A stretch of 64,000 nucleotides of DNA from an uncultured Porphyromonadaceae bacterium (GCA_937892215.1 CALAVE010000025.1:1-64000); one strand, 5' to 3'. Positions 7,599-17,932 are shown, counted from the first letter of the stretch. The notes: generated by a model not told the origin, from the letters alone. Program-made: numbers and translations.

Positions 7599-8942
7599 AT
7601 GAGTAAAAACGATATAACAATGAAAACAAAACCGAATTTAAGTTTTTGGAAACTGTGGAACATCAGTTTCGGATTCTTTGGAGTGCAGATAGCGTATGCT
7701 CTGCAGAGTGCAAACATCAGTAGAATATTCGCGACCCTTGGCGCGGATCCGCATGACCTGAGTTACTTCTGGATATTGCCTCCGCTGATGGGAATGATAG
7801 TGCAGCCGCTGGTGGGCTTGTTCAGCGACAAGACGTGGACGCGTTTCGGTCGCAGAATTCCCTATCTGTTTGTAGGTGCCGCTGTAGCCGTGGCCGTGAT
7901 GTTCCTGCTGCCTAACGCGGGCAACCTGGAGTTTACGATTATGAGCGCGATGACGTTCGGACTGCTATCGCTGATGTTCCTGGACACGAGCATCAACATG
8001 GCGATGCAGCCGTTCAAGATGATGGTGGGCGACATGGTGAACGAGGAGCAGAAGGCGAAGGCCTACTCAATCCAGTCGTTCCTGTGCAATGCCGGTAGCC
8101 TTGTGGGTTACCTGTTCCCGCTGATATTCACATGGATAGGCATTCAGAACGTGGCCGCCGAGGGTGTGGTGCCCGATTCAGTGAAGTGGTCGTTCTACGT
8201 GGGTGCAATAATCCTGATACTGTGTGTGATATACACCACAGCCAACGTGAAAGAGTACACCCCGGCTCAGATGGCCGAGTTCCAGGAGTCGGCCAACGAG
8301 AAGAACGAGGCCGAGGTGGCCGCCGGCGGCAGCAAGAACAAGGCACTGAAGGTGTTCTTGCAGGTAGGATTGGTACAATTCTTCTGCTGGGCCGCGTTCA
8401 TGTATATGTGGACCTACACCAACGGCACGATAGCCGACACGGTGTGGAACACAGTTGACCCGAAGTCGGCCGGCTATCAGGATGCCGGTAACTGGGTGGG
8501 CGTTCTGTTTGCTGTGCAGGCCATAGGCAGTGTACTGTGGGCGATGGCGTTGCCTCGGTTCAAGAACATCAAGGTGGCGTACGCTCTGAGTCTGGTGGTG
8601 GGTGGCATAGGCTTCCTGCTGGTGCCCTACGTACACGACAAGTTCTTGCTGTTCATTCCGTACTTCCTGATAGGCTTCGCGTGGGCCGCAATGCTGGCGA
8701 TGCCGTTCACTCTGGTGACCAACGCGCTGGAGGGCAGCAAATATATGGGAACATTCCTGGGCCTGTTTAACTGCACCATCTGCATACCGCAGATAGTGGC
8801 AGCGGTGCTTGGTGGCGTGCTTCTGTCGGCCCTGGGCAGTGTTCAGGGCAATATGCTGATGCTGGCAGGCGTGCTGCTGGTGGTGGGCGCTGTGTGCGTG
8901 TTCTTTATCACCGAAAGTCACAAGAGCAAAGAGGTGGCATGA
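7599..8942 (+). CDS. MFS sugar transporter, maltose/maltodextrin type
   Basis: The 447-residue protein has about twelve transmembrane segments and the SLC45/GPH-like MFS signature after helix 2 (GLFSDKTWTRFGRRIPYL, about residues 73-90). Its first helices (FGFFGVQIAYALQSANISRIF) are typical of Bacteroidota transporters beside malQ and GH97 genes. It probably carries maltose or short maltodextrins across the inner membrane by cation symport. A second start at 7620 (MKTKPNLSF) is equally possible. It leads the operon with malQ, 46 bases downstream. The substrate is inferred from context. Confidence 0.85.
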   Translation: MSKNDITMKTKPNLSFWKLWNISFGFFGVQIAYALQSANISRIFATLGADPHDLSYFWILPPLMGMIVQPLVGLFSDKTWTRFGRRIPYLFVGAAVAVAVMFLLPNAGNLEFTIMSAMTFGLLSLMFLDTSINMAMQPFKMMVGDMVNEEQKAKAYSIQSFLCNAGSLVGYLFPLIFTWIGIQNVAAEGVVPDSVKWSFYVGAIILILCVIYTTANVKEYTPAQMAEFQESANEKNEAEVAAGGSKNKALKVFLQVGLVQFFCWAAFMYMWTYTNGTIADTVWNTVDPKSAGYQDAGNWVGVLFAVQAIGSVLWAMALPRFKNIKVAYALSLVVGGIGFLLVPYVHDKFLLFIPYFLIGFAWAAMLAMPFTLVTNALEGSKYMGTFLGLFNCTICIPQIVAAVLGGVLLSALGSVQGNMLMLAGVLLVVGAVCVFFITESHKSKEVA

Positions 8943-8988
8943 GCGAAAGAAACTGAAACGGAAAATCTGAAAAAAGAAATAAAGAGAT

Positions 8989-11679
8989 ATGAAACTGAGA
9001 TTTAACGTAGAATATCATACCGTGTTCGGCGAGGAACTGACGCTGAACATGATAATAGACGGGAATCAAGAGAAAGTGATTAATTACAGGATGTCCACGA
9101 CCGATGGCGTGCAGTGGACGTGCGAAATCGCGAAACAACTGAAGGAGGGACAGACCCTGGACTACTACTACGCTGTGGAACGCGGCGGCGAGGTGATACG
9201 CCACGAATGGACGGTGGCGATGCACCATGTGGCGATTTCGGTGGTGAGCGGCAAACGGCTGACGATGTACGACCACTGGCACGACATCCCCGACAACAGT
9301 TACCTCTACAGCAGCGCGTTCACAGACTGCATCTCGCGCCACAAGGTGGAGCAGCCCAAGCTTAGTTCCGGTGACAAGACCGTGCTACTGCGAGTTCGCG
9401 CCCCGCAACTGCGCGACTACGAGCGACTGGCCGTTAGCGGCAATGTGACGGCCCTGGGCAAGTGGGACGTGATGCACGTGCTGAAGATGGTGGAGCACAG
9501 CCACAACGAGTGGGTGGCCAGCGTAGATGTGAGCAATGAGGAAGAAGAGACACTGGAATTCAAGTTCCTGACAGTGAGCGACAAGGCCGGCTACGACCCG
9601 ATGTGGGAGAGTAGCATGAACCGCACGGTGGAGTTGCCGCGTCTTGCCAAGGGCGAAGTGGTGGCCTACGAACTTAGCGAGGCTTATTTCCCGATAGGCG
9701 ACCGCCGCATGGCGGGCACGGTGATACCCATCTTCTCACTTCGCAGCAGCAAGAGTTTCGGCATAGGCGACTTCGGCGACCTGAAGAAGATGGTGGACTG
9801 GGTGGCGCAGACCGGCCAGCGCGTGCTGCAGGTGCTGCCCATCAACGACACCAACATCAGCCACACCTGGACCGACTCGTATCCCTACAACAGCATAAGC
9901 ATCTACGCGTTGCATCCGCAGTACGTGGACCTGAACCAGTTGCCCGAACTGAAGGACCGCAAGAAGATGTCCGAGTTTGAGAAATTGCGTGAGGAACTGA
10001 ACGCACTGCCTCAGATTGACTACGAGCGCGTGAACAACGCCAAGATGGAGTATCTGCGTCTGCTCTACGCACAAGAGGGCGACGCCTTGCTGGGCAGCGA
10101 CGAGTTCAAGGCATTCTTCGGCCAGAACAAGGACTGGCTGGTGCCCTACGCCGCATTCAGTCACTATCGTGACCTATACGGGACGGCAACGTTCAGCGAG
10201 TGGCCAGACCACCACAGTTTGGACGACAAAGAGCGCACCGCGATGTCGAATCCACGCACAAAGGCCTACAAAGAAGTGGCCGTGTGGTACTACATCCAGT
10301 ACTATCTGGACAAGCAGATGCGCGAGGCACATGAGTATGCCCGCAGCAAGCAAGTGATACTGAAGGGCGACATTCCCATCGGCATCAGCCGCGACGGCGT
10401 GGAGGCCTGGGTGGAGCCCCGCTACTTCAACCTAAACGGTCAGGCCGGCGCACCGCCCGACGGATTCTCGGCCAACGGCCAGAACTGGGGCTTTCCGACG
10501 TATAACTGGGACACGATGATAGCCGACGGCTGCCAGTGGTGGGTGCGTCGTTTCCGCAAGATGTCGCAGTACTTCGACGCATACCGCATTGACCACGTGC
10601 TGGGTTTCTTCCGCATCTGGGAAATCCCCATCGACGCCGTTTACGGTCTGCTGGGGCAGTTCTCTCCGGCTCTGGGCATGAGCCGTGAGGAGATAGAGAG
10701 TTACGGGCTGGGCTTTCAGGAGGAACTGTTCACCACGCCGTTCATAGCCGACTGGGTGGTGTATCGCATCTTCGGCGAGAATGCCAACCGCGTGCGCGCC
10801 GAGTTCCTGGACCACAGCCATGACGATATCTACCGTCTGAAAGAAGAATACAATACACAACGCAAGATTGAGGCCAGGTTCAAGGATGTGACAGACCAGA
10901 ACGAACTGAACATCCGCGACGGACTGTATGCTCTGGTGAGCGACGTGCTGTTTGTTCGCGACCGCAAGGACCCGAACAAGTTTCATCCACGCATTGCAGT
11001 GCAGCACGACTTCATCTATGAGACCCTGTGGGATCATGACAAGCAGGCATTCAACCGCCTCTATAACGACTACTTCTACAAGCGCAACAACCAGTTCTGG
11101 TATCACGAGGCGATGAAGAAACTACCGCGCCTTGCCGAGGCAACCCGTATGCTGGTGTGCGCCGAGGACCTGGGTATGGTGCCCGACTGCGTGTCCTGGG
11201 TGATGAACGAACTTCGCATCCTGAGCCTGGAGATACAGTCGATGCCGAAAGACCCGCACCAGACGTTCGGTTACCTGCCGGGCAATCCTTACAGGTCGGT
11301 GAGCACGATATCCACCCACGACATGCCCACGCTGCGTCAGTGGTGGGATGAGGACTGGGAGCGTGCCCAGAACTACTACAACAACAGTCTGTGGCGCGGA
11401 GGAGCGGCTCCCCATCCGCTACCCGGTTGGCTGGCCGACGACATAGTGAGAAATCACCTCAACTGCCCGTCGATGCTGTGTCTGCTGTCGCTACAAGACT
11501 GGATGTCGATAGACGAGAACATCCGTCTGGCCGACGCCGACGCCGAGCGCATCAACGTTCCGGCAAATCCGCGTCACTACTGGCGCTACCGAATGCACAA
11601 GAGCATAGAGGAACTGATGGTTAGCGATGAGTTCAACAACAAGGTGAAGATGTTAATCAGCCAGAGCGGACGAAAATGA
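8989..11679 (+). CDS. malQ: 4-alpha-glucanotransferase with N-terminal CBM20 (GH77)
   Basis: The 896-residue protein has no signal peptide and should be cytosolic, moving alpha-1,4-glucan segments between imported maltodextrins and releasing glucose. The N-terminus carries beta-domains including a starch-binding CBM20 (about 120-225, with LAVSGNVTALGKWD). The GH77 catalytic region follows from about residue 240. Its triad is Asp535 (AYRIDHVLGFFRIWEIP), Glu726 (CAEDLGMVP) and Asp778 (STHDMPTLRQWW). The long CBM20-bearing form is the usual one in Bacteroidales and plants (DPE2-like), whereas E. coli MalQ is about 690 residues. Its stop overlaps the next gene's start by four bases, so translation is probably coupled. 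Confidence 0.95.
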   Translation: MKLRFNVEYHTVFGEELTLNMIIDGNQEKVINYRMSTTDGVQWTCEIAKQLKEGQTLDYYYAVERGGEVIRHEWTVAMHHVAISVVSGKRLTMYDHWHDIPDNSYLYSSAFTDCISRHKVEQPKLSSGDKTVLLRVRAPQLRDYERLAVSGNVTALGKWDVMHVLKMVEHSHNEWVASVDVSNEEEETLEFKFLTVSDKAGYDPMWESSMNRTVELPRLAKGEVVAYELSEAYFPIGDRRMAGTVIPIFSLRSSKSFGIGDFGDLKKMVDWVAQTGQRVLQVLPINDTNISHTWTDSYPYNSISIYALHPQYVDLNQLPELKDRKKMSEFEKLREELNALPQIDYERVNNAKMEYLRLLYAQEGDALLGSDEFKAFFGQNKDWLVPYAAFSHYRDLYGTATFSEWPDHHSLDDKERTAMSNPRTKAYKEVAVWYYIQYYLDKQMREAHEYARSKQVILKGDIPIGISRDGVEAWVEPRYFNLNGQAGAPPDGFSANGQNWGFPTYNWDTMIADGCQWWVRRFRKMSQYFDAYRIDHVLGFFRIWEIPIDAVYGLLGQFSPALGMSREEIESYGLGFQEELFTTPFIADWVVYRIFGENANRVRAEFLDHSHDDIYRLKEEYNTQRKIEARFKDVTDQNELNIRDGLYALVSDVLFVRDRKDPNKFHPRIAVQHDFIYETLWDHDKQAFNRLYNDYFYKRNNQFWYHEAMKKLPRLAEATRMLVCAEDLGMVPDCVSWVMNELRILSLEIQSMPKDPHQTFGYLPGNPYRSVSTISTHDMPTLRQWWDEDWERAQNYYNNSLWRGGAAPHPLPGWLADDIVRNHLNCPSMLCLLSLQDWMSIDENIRLADADAERINVPANPRHYWRYRMHKSIEELMVSDEFNNKVKMLISQSGRK

Positions 11680-13943
11680 GAAAGATATTGCTTATAATCA
11701 TGATGCTACCCCTGCTGCTCAAGGCAGGGGAAGTGTCGTCGCCGAACGGAAACGTGAACGTGCGATTCTGGGTGGATGACAAGGGGCGCCCCACGTACGA
11801 GATGAGTTACAAGGGGCGTGCGGTGGTTAAGCCGTCGCACCTAGGGCTGGAACTGGCCAAGGACAAGCACGCGTCGATGGGTCTGGAGGAGACCGATCTG
11901 ATGGATGGCTTCAGAATAACCGGCGAGCGGACGAGCACATTCGACGAGACGTGGCAGCCGGTGTGGGGCGAAAGTCAGGACATCCGTAACCACTACAACG
12001 AACTGGAGGTGACGCTGGACCGCGAGTGGGAGACCACAGGCGTGTCGGCCTATGAGGGCGAGCGAGGGCGGTGGTTCCAGCCACACCACAGGCGGATAAT
12101 AATCCGATTCCGTGTGTATGACGAAGGAATGGGGTTCCGCTACGAGTTTCCTCAGCAGGAAGAACTGAACTACTTCCTGATAAAGGAGGAGCGGAGTGAG
12201 TTTGCCATGACAGGTGACCACAAGGCGTTCTGGATTCCTGGAGACTACGACACGCAGGAGCAGAACATTCAGGAAAGCCGGCTGAGCGAAATCCGCAACC
12301 TGCATCACCAGGCAGTGCACTGGGAGAACTCGTCGGTGGCGGTGTTCTCGGAGACCGGAGTGCAAACGTCGCTTCAGATGAAGACCGACGACGGGCTGTA
12401 CATCAACATCCATGAGGCGGCCTGTGTGGATTATGCCACGATGCACCTGGAACTGGTGGATGCCAAGACTACGCACCTGTCGGAGAAACTTGCCGGCCAC
12501 ACTAACCGGTACACCCCGGCACCGGAACCGTCGGAATATCCGCTGCCGGCGTCGATGACGTTTGTGAGTCATCTCACGCCCGACGCAACCGGGCTGAAGG
12601 GTGCGATGCAGACCCCATGCCAGAGTCCGTGGCGCACGGTGATGGTGAGCGACGACGCGCGCGACATGCTCAGCAGCAACCTGATACTGAACCTGAACGA
12701 GCCATGCAAGATAGAGGACACATCGTGGATTCACCCCACCAAATACTGCGGAGTGTGGTGGGAAATGATTGTTGGCAAGAGTTCGTGGAACTACACCGAC
12801 GAGTTCCCAGGCGTGAAACTGGGTCTGACCGACTGGAACAGCGCCAAGCCGAACGGCCGTCACGGCGCGAATAATGCCAAGGTGATGCGCTACATAGACT
12901 TCGCAGCCAAGAACGGGCTGGACCAGGTGCTGGTGGAAGGCTGGAACGTGGGCTGGGAGGACTGGGCCAACATGTGGAAGCAGGACGTGTTTGACTTTGT
13001 TACGCCATATCCCGACTTTGATATAGACATGCTGAACAAATACGCTCACAGCAAGGGCGTGAAACTGATGATGCACCATGAGACCAGTTCATCGGTGGTG
13101 AACTACGAGCGACATTTGGCCAAGGCTTACGACCTGATGAACAAATACGGTTACGATGCAGTGAAGACCGGCTATGTGGGCGACATAATCCCGCGTGGCG
13201 ACCATCACTTCTCGCAGTCGATGAACAATCACTACCTGTACGTGATAAAGGAAGCGGCCAAGCGCCACATAATGGTGAACGCCCATGAGGCGGTTCGCCC
13301 CACCGGACTGTGCAGGACTTACCCCAACATGGTGGGCAACGAGAGTTCTCGCGGCAACGAGTACGAGGCCTTCTTCGGAAGCAATCCCAATCACACGGTG
13401 ATATTGCCGTTTACCCGTCTGCAGGGCGGTCCGATGGACTTCACACCGGGAATATTCGAGACCCAGTTGAGCACGTGGAGCAACAACAAAATGTGGGTGC
13501 ACAGCACACTAGTGGGGCAGATGGCCCTGTACGTGACGCTCTACAGCCCGCTGCAGATGGCTGCCGACCTGCCGGAGAACTACGAGAAGTTTGACGACGC
13601 GTTCCAGTTTGTCCGCGACGTGGCAGTGGACTGGAGCGAGAGCATCTACTTAGAGGCCGAGCCCGGCGACTACGTGACCGTGGCGCGCAAAGGCAAGGGG
13701 ACCGACAACTGGTTTATAGGCGGCAAGTGCGACGAGAACGGGCATGTGACCGAAATCAAACTTGATTTTCTGGACAAGGGCCGCAAATATGACTGTGCGA
13801 TATATGCCGACGCTAAGGACGCGCATTATGAGACCAATCCCAAGGCATACGTGATAACCCACAAGACAGTGAAGCAAGGCGACAAACTGAAGTTGACCGA
13901 AGCACCGGGCGGAGGTTTCGCGATATCGCTGATGGCGAAGTGA
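11676..13943 (+). CDS. susB: GH97 alpha-glucosidase, inverting (SusB-like)
   Basis: The 755-residue protein has a signal peptide (RKILLIIMMLPLLLKA) and is probably periplasmic, releasing glucose from the non-reducing ends of maltooligosaccharides. An N-terminal beta-super-sandwich (to about 300) precedes a TIM barrel. Aligning with Bacteroides SusB gives general acid Glu538 (NAHEAVRPTG), Glu556 (GNESS), Glu562 (GNEYEAFF) and Glu469 (MHHETSS). The spacing matches SusB 508/526/532/439 exactly. Glu562 and Glu469, rather than an Asp nucleophile, indicate an inverting alpha-glucosidase and not a retaining alpha-galactosidase. It overlaps malQ by four bases. Confidence 0.93.
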   Translation: MRKILLIIMMLPLLLKAGEVSSPNGNVNVRFWVDDKGRPTYEMSYKGRAVVKPSHLGLELAKDKHASMGLEETDLMDGFRITGERTSTFDETWQPVWGESQDIRNHYNELEVTLDREWETTGVSAYEGERGRWFQPHHRRIIIRFRVYDEGMGFRYEFPQQEELNYFLIKEERSEFAMTGDHKAFWIPGDYDTQEQNIQESRLSEIRNLHHQAVHWENSSVAVFSETGVQTSLQMKTDDGLYINIHEAACVDYATMHLELVDAKTTHLSEKLAGHTNRYTPAPEPSEYPLPASMTFVSHLTPDATGLKGAMQTPCQSPWRTVMVSDDARDMLSSNLILNLNEPCKIEDTSWIHPTKYCGVWWEMIVGKSSWNYTDEFPGVKLGLTDWNSAKPNGRHGANNAKVMRYIDFAAKNGLDQVLVEGWNVGWEDWANMWKQDVFDFVTPYPDFDIDMLNKYAHSKGVKLMMHHETSSSVVNYERHLAKAYDLMNKYGYDAVKTGYVGDIIPRGDHHFSQSMNNHYLYVIKEAAKRHIMVNAHEAVRPTGLCRTYPNMVGNESSRGNEYEAFFGSNPNHTVILPFTRLQGGPMDFTPGIFETQLSTWSNNKMWVHSTLVGQMALYVTLYSPLQMAADLPENYEKFDDAFQFVRDVAVDWSESIYLEAEPGDYVTVARKGKGTDNWFIGGKCDENGHVTEIKLDFLDKGRKYDCAIYADAKDAHYETNPKAYVITHKTVKQGDKLKLTEAPGGGFAISLMAK

Positions 13944-13960
13944 CACAATACCCACAAGAC

Positions 13961-13994
13961 AGCCGGAAACCGGACGCTACCGGAAATTCCGGCT
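13961..13994 (+). terminator. GC-rich hairpin after susB
   Basis: AGCCGGAA (13961-13968) pairs perfectly with TTCCGGCT (13987-13994). No U-run follows, so it may act as an RNA-processing or attenuating stem inside the operon, or as a weak terminator. Confidence 0.45.
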
Positions 13995-14031
13995 GGCTTG
14001 CCTATCCGGATTAAAAAAGAATGTGTTATAA

Positions 14032-14067
14032 CATAAATCCGAATGACCGATTTGGATAAAAACGTAA
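14032..14067 (+). promoter_or_regulatory. Shared leader element, copy 2, with operator-like inverted repeat
   Basis: This 36-base element matches 25-59. Within it, ATCCGAAT (14037-14044) and ATTTGGAT (14050-14057) form an inverted repeat around GACCG with seven of eight positions complementary. It ends six bases before the pullulanase start codon, so a bound protein or RNA fold here would affect initiation. A transcription-factor site is a reasonable reading; none is proven. Confidence 0.45.
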
Positions 14068-14072
14068 TACCG

Positions 14073-15971
14073 ATGGCAAAACGAATTATTATGGCATTGA
14101 TAGCCACGGCGGCACTGTGCGTGAACGCACAGACGCCCATGTTTAATGAGATGAGTTACAGCGCGGCTCAAACCGATTTTAACTTTTCAGGCGGAGACAA
14201 AGCCGCTAAGAGCGTGACGCTGCGCATATATCGCTCCGGCGACAGTGCGAAACCGTTTAAGACGGTGAAAATGAAGAAGAGCGGCACCGCTTACAAGGCC
14301 ACCGTGACAGGCGACCTGAAAGGTTGCTTCTACACGTTCGACGCAGGGCGCGGAGAGTTCCCCGGCTACTTTGCGAAAGCCGTGGGCGTGAACGGACGTC
14401 GCGGAGCCGTAGTTGACCTGGCCGATACCGACCCCGAAGGGTGGGCAAAAGACCGCCGTCCGACTATAGCGATGAAGAACGTGATACTCTATGAACTGCA
14501 TCACAGAGATTTCTCTATAGACGCTACTTCCGGACTGGAGCATAAAGGCAAATTCCTGGCACTGACCGAGGCGAAGGCCATAAAGCACCTGACCGACCTG
14601 GGCGTGAACGCGGTGCACGTGCTGCCGTCGTTCGACTACGCGTCGGTGGATGAGACGCGGCTTAACGTTCCGCAGTACAACTGGGGCTATGACCCACAGA
14701 ACTATAACGTGCCCGAAGGCGGCTACTCCACTAATCCTTACGACCCGTGCGTGAGAATCAAGGAATTCAAGCAGATGGTTCAGGCCCTTCACGCCGCCGG
14801 CATAAAGGTGATACTGGATGTGGTGTATAACCACACGTTCAACACCGACCGGAGCAATTTCACGCTGGGCGGCTGGGACAGCGCGTACCGTCACCGCGCC
14901 GACGGCAGTTACAGCAACGGCTCGGGCTGCGGTAACGAGACAGCGAGCGAGACCCCCAAGTTCCGCGAGTATATGATAGAGAGCCTTCGCTACTGGGTGG
15001 AAGAGTACCATCTGGACGGCTTCAGGGTGGATCTGATGGGAGTTCACGACATAGCCACTATGAACGAAATCCGCAAGGCACTGCCCGAAGACGTGATTAT
15101 CTACGGCGAGGGCTGGAGCGCCGGTGAGTGCGCGTATCCGCACGAGAAATTGGGCATGAAGGCCCACATTAAGCAGATGCCAGGCATAGCGGCGTTCAGC
15201 GACGACCTGCGCGACGCACTGCGCGGACCGTTCAGCGACGACCACAAGGGCGCGTTTCTTGCCGGTCTTCCGGGAGAGGAAGAGAGCATCAAGGCCGGCA
15301 TAGTGGGCTGCATCAGCCACCCCGACGTGGACTATGCAAAGGTGAACTACAGCAAAGAGCCGTGGGCACAGGAGCCCACACAGATGATAAGTTATGTGAG
15401 TTGTCACGATGATATGTGCCTTGTAGATCGCCTGAGGAGCAGCATACCCAACATCAGCGACGACGAACTCATAAGACTTGACCTGCTGGCCCAGACGGCG
15501 GTGTTCACGTCGCAGGGCGTTCCGTTCCTGCTAAGCGGCGAGGAGATGCTGCGCGACAAGAAGGGAGTGCACAACAGTTTTGAGTCGCCCGACAGCATCA
15601 ATCACCTGGACTGGAGCCGACTTGAGACCAAGCCGGAGGTGATGAACTACTACAGTCGCCTGATAGCGATGCGCAAGCATCACCGCGCGTTCAGAATGGG
15701 AGACGCAGAACTGGTTAGAGAAAATGTGCGTTTTCTGCCCACTGAGGATTGTATGGTGGCATTCGTGATAAAGGGAACGAATGTTGGCGACAGTTGGCAC
15801 GACATACTGGTGGTGCTTAACGCCAACAAGGAGCCGCGCACGGTGGACGTGCCGCTGAGGAGTTATACGGTGGTGTGCCGCAACCTGCTTATTGACGAGA
15901 AAGGCATAGACAGGGTATATGGGAACAAAGTGGTGGTTCCGGCACAGTCGGCACTGATAATGCATGATTAG
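14073..15971 (+). CDS. pulA: Type I pullulanase, GH13_14
   Basis: The 632-residue protein has a signal peptide (MAKRIIMALIATAALCVNA) and cleaves alpha-1,6 branches of pullulan and branched dextrins, probably in the periplasm. The type I pullulanase hallmark YNWGYDPQNYN is present. The GH13 catalytic set is Asp320 (DGFRVDLMG), Glu346 (IYGEGW) and Asp446 (VSCHDD). The barrel begins near residue 130, after one beta-domain, so the protein is shorter than Gram-positive pullulanases. The start at 14073 gives a proper signal peptide; an ATG at 14043 lies inside the shared leader element. It follows susB by 129 bases, a gap holding a hairpin and that element. Confidence 0.92.
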   Translation: MAKRIIMALIATAALCVNAQTPMFNEMSYSAAQTDFNFSGGDKAAKSVTLRIYRSGDSAKPFKTVKMKKSGTAYKATVTGDLKGCFYTFDAGRGEFPGYFAKAVGVNGRRGAVVDLADTDPEGWAKDRRPTIAMKNVILYELHHRDFSIDATSGLEHKGKFLALTEAKAIKHLTDLGVNAVHVLPSFDYASVDETRLNVPQYNWGYDPQNYNVPEGGYSTNPYDPCVRIKEFKQMVQALHAAGIKVILDVVYNHTFNTDRSNFTLGGWDSAYRHRADGSYSNGSGCGNETASETPKFREYMIESLRYWVEEYHLDGFRVDLMGVHDIATMNEIRKALPEDVIIYGEGWSAGECAYPHEKLGMKAHIKQMPGIAAFSDDLRDALRGPFSDDHKGAFLAGLPGEEESIKAGIVGCISHPDVDYAKVNYSKEPWAQEPTQMISYVSCHDDMCLVDRLRSSIPNISDDELIRLDLLAQTAVFTSQGVPFLLSGEEMLRDKKGVHNSFESPDSINHLDWSRLETKPEVMNYYSRLIAMRKHHRAFRMGDAELVRENVRFLPTEDCMVAFVIKGTNVGDSWHDILVVLNANKEPRTVDVPLRSYTVVCRNLLIDEKGIDRVYGNKVVVPAQSALIMHD

Positions 15972-16009
15972 CAGAAGGTTAGGAAACAGAAGATATTAGT
16001 GGTAGGAAG

Positions 16010-17932
16010 ATGAGACGAATAGTTTTGACGTTGCTGGCATTGCTGGCGATGAATATGGCATGGGCGGCCCCCAAGCCCGAAGTGAAGCGTATAGACCCCA
16101 CGAACTGGTTTGTGGGGATGAAGGACAGCAGCGTCCAACTCATGGTGTATGGTGACGGAATACGCGACGCTCAGGTGAGCACGGATTACGCCGGAGTGCG
16201 GATTGACAGCGTGGTGCGGCTCGACAGCCCCAATTATCTGCTGGTTTACGTGAATCTGAGAACCGCCCGCCCCGGGACCATGCGGCTCACTTTCAGCAAA
16301 GGCGGCGGAAAGACGGTGGTGGACTACGAACTCAAGGCGCGCGAGATGCCGGGAGAAATGCGTCGCGGCTTCACCAACGCCGATGTGCTGTATATGCTGA
16401 TGCCCGACCGGTTTGCCAACGGCAGCGTGGAGAACGACCAGGTGGAGGGAATGAACCCCTACCATGTGGATCGTAATAAGCCGAGTCTGCGTCATGGCGG
16501 AGACTTGGAAGGCATCAGGCAGCATCTGGACTATCTGGACGAGTTGGGCGTGACGGCTCTGTGGCTCACACCGGTGCTGGAGAATGACTCGCCCGACCAG
16601 TTTGAGTTCAGCACATATCACGGCTATGCCACTACTGACTACTATAAAGTGGATCGCCGCTTCGGCAGCAACGCGGACTATCGCCGTCTGATTGACGAAG
16701 CGCACGGGCGCGGGATGCGAGTGGTGATGGACATGATATTCAATCACTGCGGATATGAGCATCCGTGGGTTAAAGACCTGCCGAGCAAAGACTGGCTTAA
16801 CAAGTCGGAGTGGCTCGAGGAGTCGAACGGACGGCATGATACGCGCGGAACGAGTTATGTGCAGACCAATTACCGCCTTTCTACCATACTTGACCCTTAT
16901 GCGAGCAAGATTGACCGGATGGAGACCGTGGAAGGTTGGTTCGTATCGGGCATGCCGGACCTGAACCAGAATAACGTGCACGTGATGAACTACCTGACGC
17001 AGAACAGCATCTGGTGGATAGAGACAGTGGGCATCGATGGCATCCGCATGGACACTTATCCTTATGCATCGGCCGAACCGATGGCACGGTGGATGGCGCG
17101 AATCAACGAAGAGTACCCCAACTTCAACGTGGTGGGCGAGACGTGGTTTGAGCAACCTGCCTACACTGCCACATGGCAGAAAGACAGTAAGTTGGCAGAA
17201 AAAACCAGTAACTTGAAGACGGTTATGGACTTCTCGCTCTATGCCGCAATGGACTCGGCACGAAAAGAGGAGACCACCGGGCAGTGGCGCGGGTTCAACC
17301 GCGTGTATAACAGCCTGGTGTTCGATTATCTGTACCCGAATCCCAGCAGTGTGATGGCATTTATTGAGAATCATGACACCGACCGCTTCTTGCATAACGG
17401 AAGTGACCGCCAGCGGCTGAAACAAGCGCTGGCGCTGCTGCTGACCGTGAACCGCATACCGCAACTGTACTACGGCACTGAGGTGCTGATGAATGGAGTA
17501 AAGCAGCGTTCCGACGGCTTCGTTAGGAAAGACATGATAGGCGGTTTCCCCGATGACGACAGGAGTACCTTCACCGCAGAGGGCAGGACCGACGCAGAGA
17601 ACGATATGTTCAACTGGCTGAAGACCGTGCTTCACTGGCGTCGGGGCAACGATGTGATAACCGAGGGCCGCCAGATTCAGTTCATACCTTTCGGCGGAGT
17701 GTATGTGCTGGTTCGCACACTGGCCGGTAGGACGGTGATGACAGTGGTTAACGGAATGGAGCACGAGTCCACACTATTGGTGAACCGCTATGCCGAGGTG
17801 ATAGGCACGGCAACGGAAGCCACCGATGTGACCAGCGGCAGGCGATATGACCTGACGAAAGACATATCACTAAGTGCACGCGATGTGCTGATACTGGAAT
17901 TTTATGAAGCTGATAACAAGTTGGGGCGGTAA
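16010..17932 (+). CDS. susA: SusA-like GH13 neopullulanase/cyclomaltodextrinase
   Basis: The 640-residue protein has a signal peptide (RRIVLTLLALLAMNMAWAA), an N-terminal beta-domain (about 25-125), the GH13 barrel and a C-terminal beta-domain. Catalytic residues are Asp348 (DGIRMDTYPY), Glu377 (VVGETW) and Asp456 (IENHDTDR). The early motif LMPDRFANG and the GDLEGI turn are typical of SusA and related neopullulanases. It probably degrades cyclic and linear maltodextrins in the periplasm alongside PulA and SusB. It follows pulA by 38 bases in the same direction. Confidence 0.9.
   Translation: MRRIVLTLLALLAMNMAWAAPKPEVKRIDPTNWFVGMKDSSVQLMVYGDGIRDAQVSTDYAGVRIDSVVRLDSPNYLLVYVNLRTARPGTMRLTFSKGGGKTVVDYELKAREMPGEMRRGFTNADVLYMLMPDRFANGSVENDQVEGMNPYHVDRNKPSLRHGGDLEGIRQHLDYLDELGVTALWLTPVLENDSPDQFEFSTYHGYATTDYYKVDRRFGSNADYRRLIDEAHGRGMRVVMDMIFNHCGYEHPWVKDLPSKDWLNKSEWLEESNGRHDTRGTSYVQTNYRLSTILDPYASKIDRMETVEGWFVSGMPDLNQNNVHVMNYLTQNSIWWIETVGIDGIRMDTYPYASAEPMARWMARINEEYPNFNVVGETWFEQPAYTATWQKDSKLAEKTSNLKTVMDFSLYAAMDSARKEETTGQWRGFNRVYNSLVFDYLYPNPSSVMAFIENHDTDRFLHNGSDRQRLKQALALLLTVNRIPQLYYGTEVLMNGVKQRSDGFVRKDMIGGFPDDDRSTFTAEGRTDAENDMFNWLKTVLHWRRGNDVITEGRQIQFIPFGGVYVLVRTLAGRTVMTVVNGMEHESTLLVNRYAEVIGTATEATDVTSGRRYDLTKDISLSARDVLILEFYEADNKLGR

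Noticed and set aside
15968..17764. 598-codon minus-strand frame opposite susA
   Set aside because: The plus strand carries a clear GH13 enzyme with its full catalytic set; the antisense frame has no signal, promoter or family pattern.
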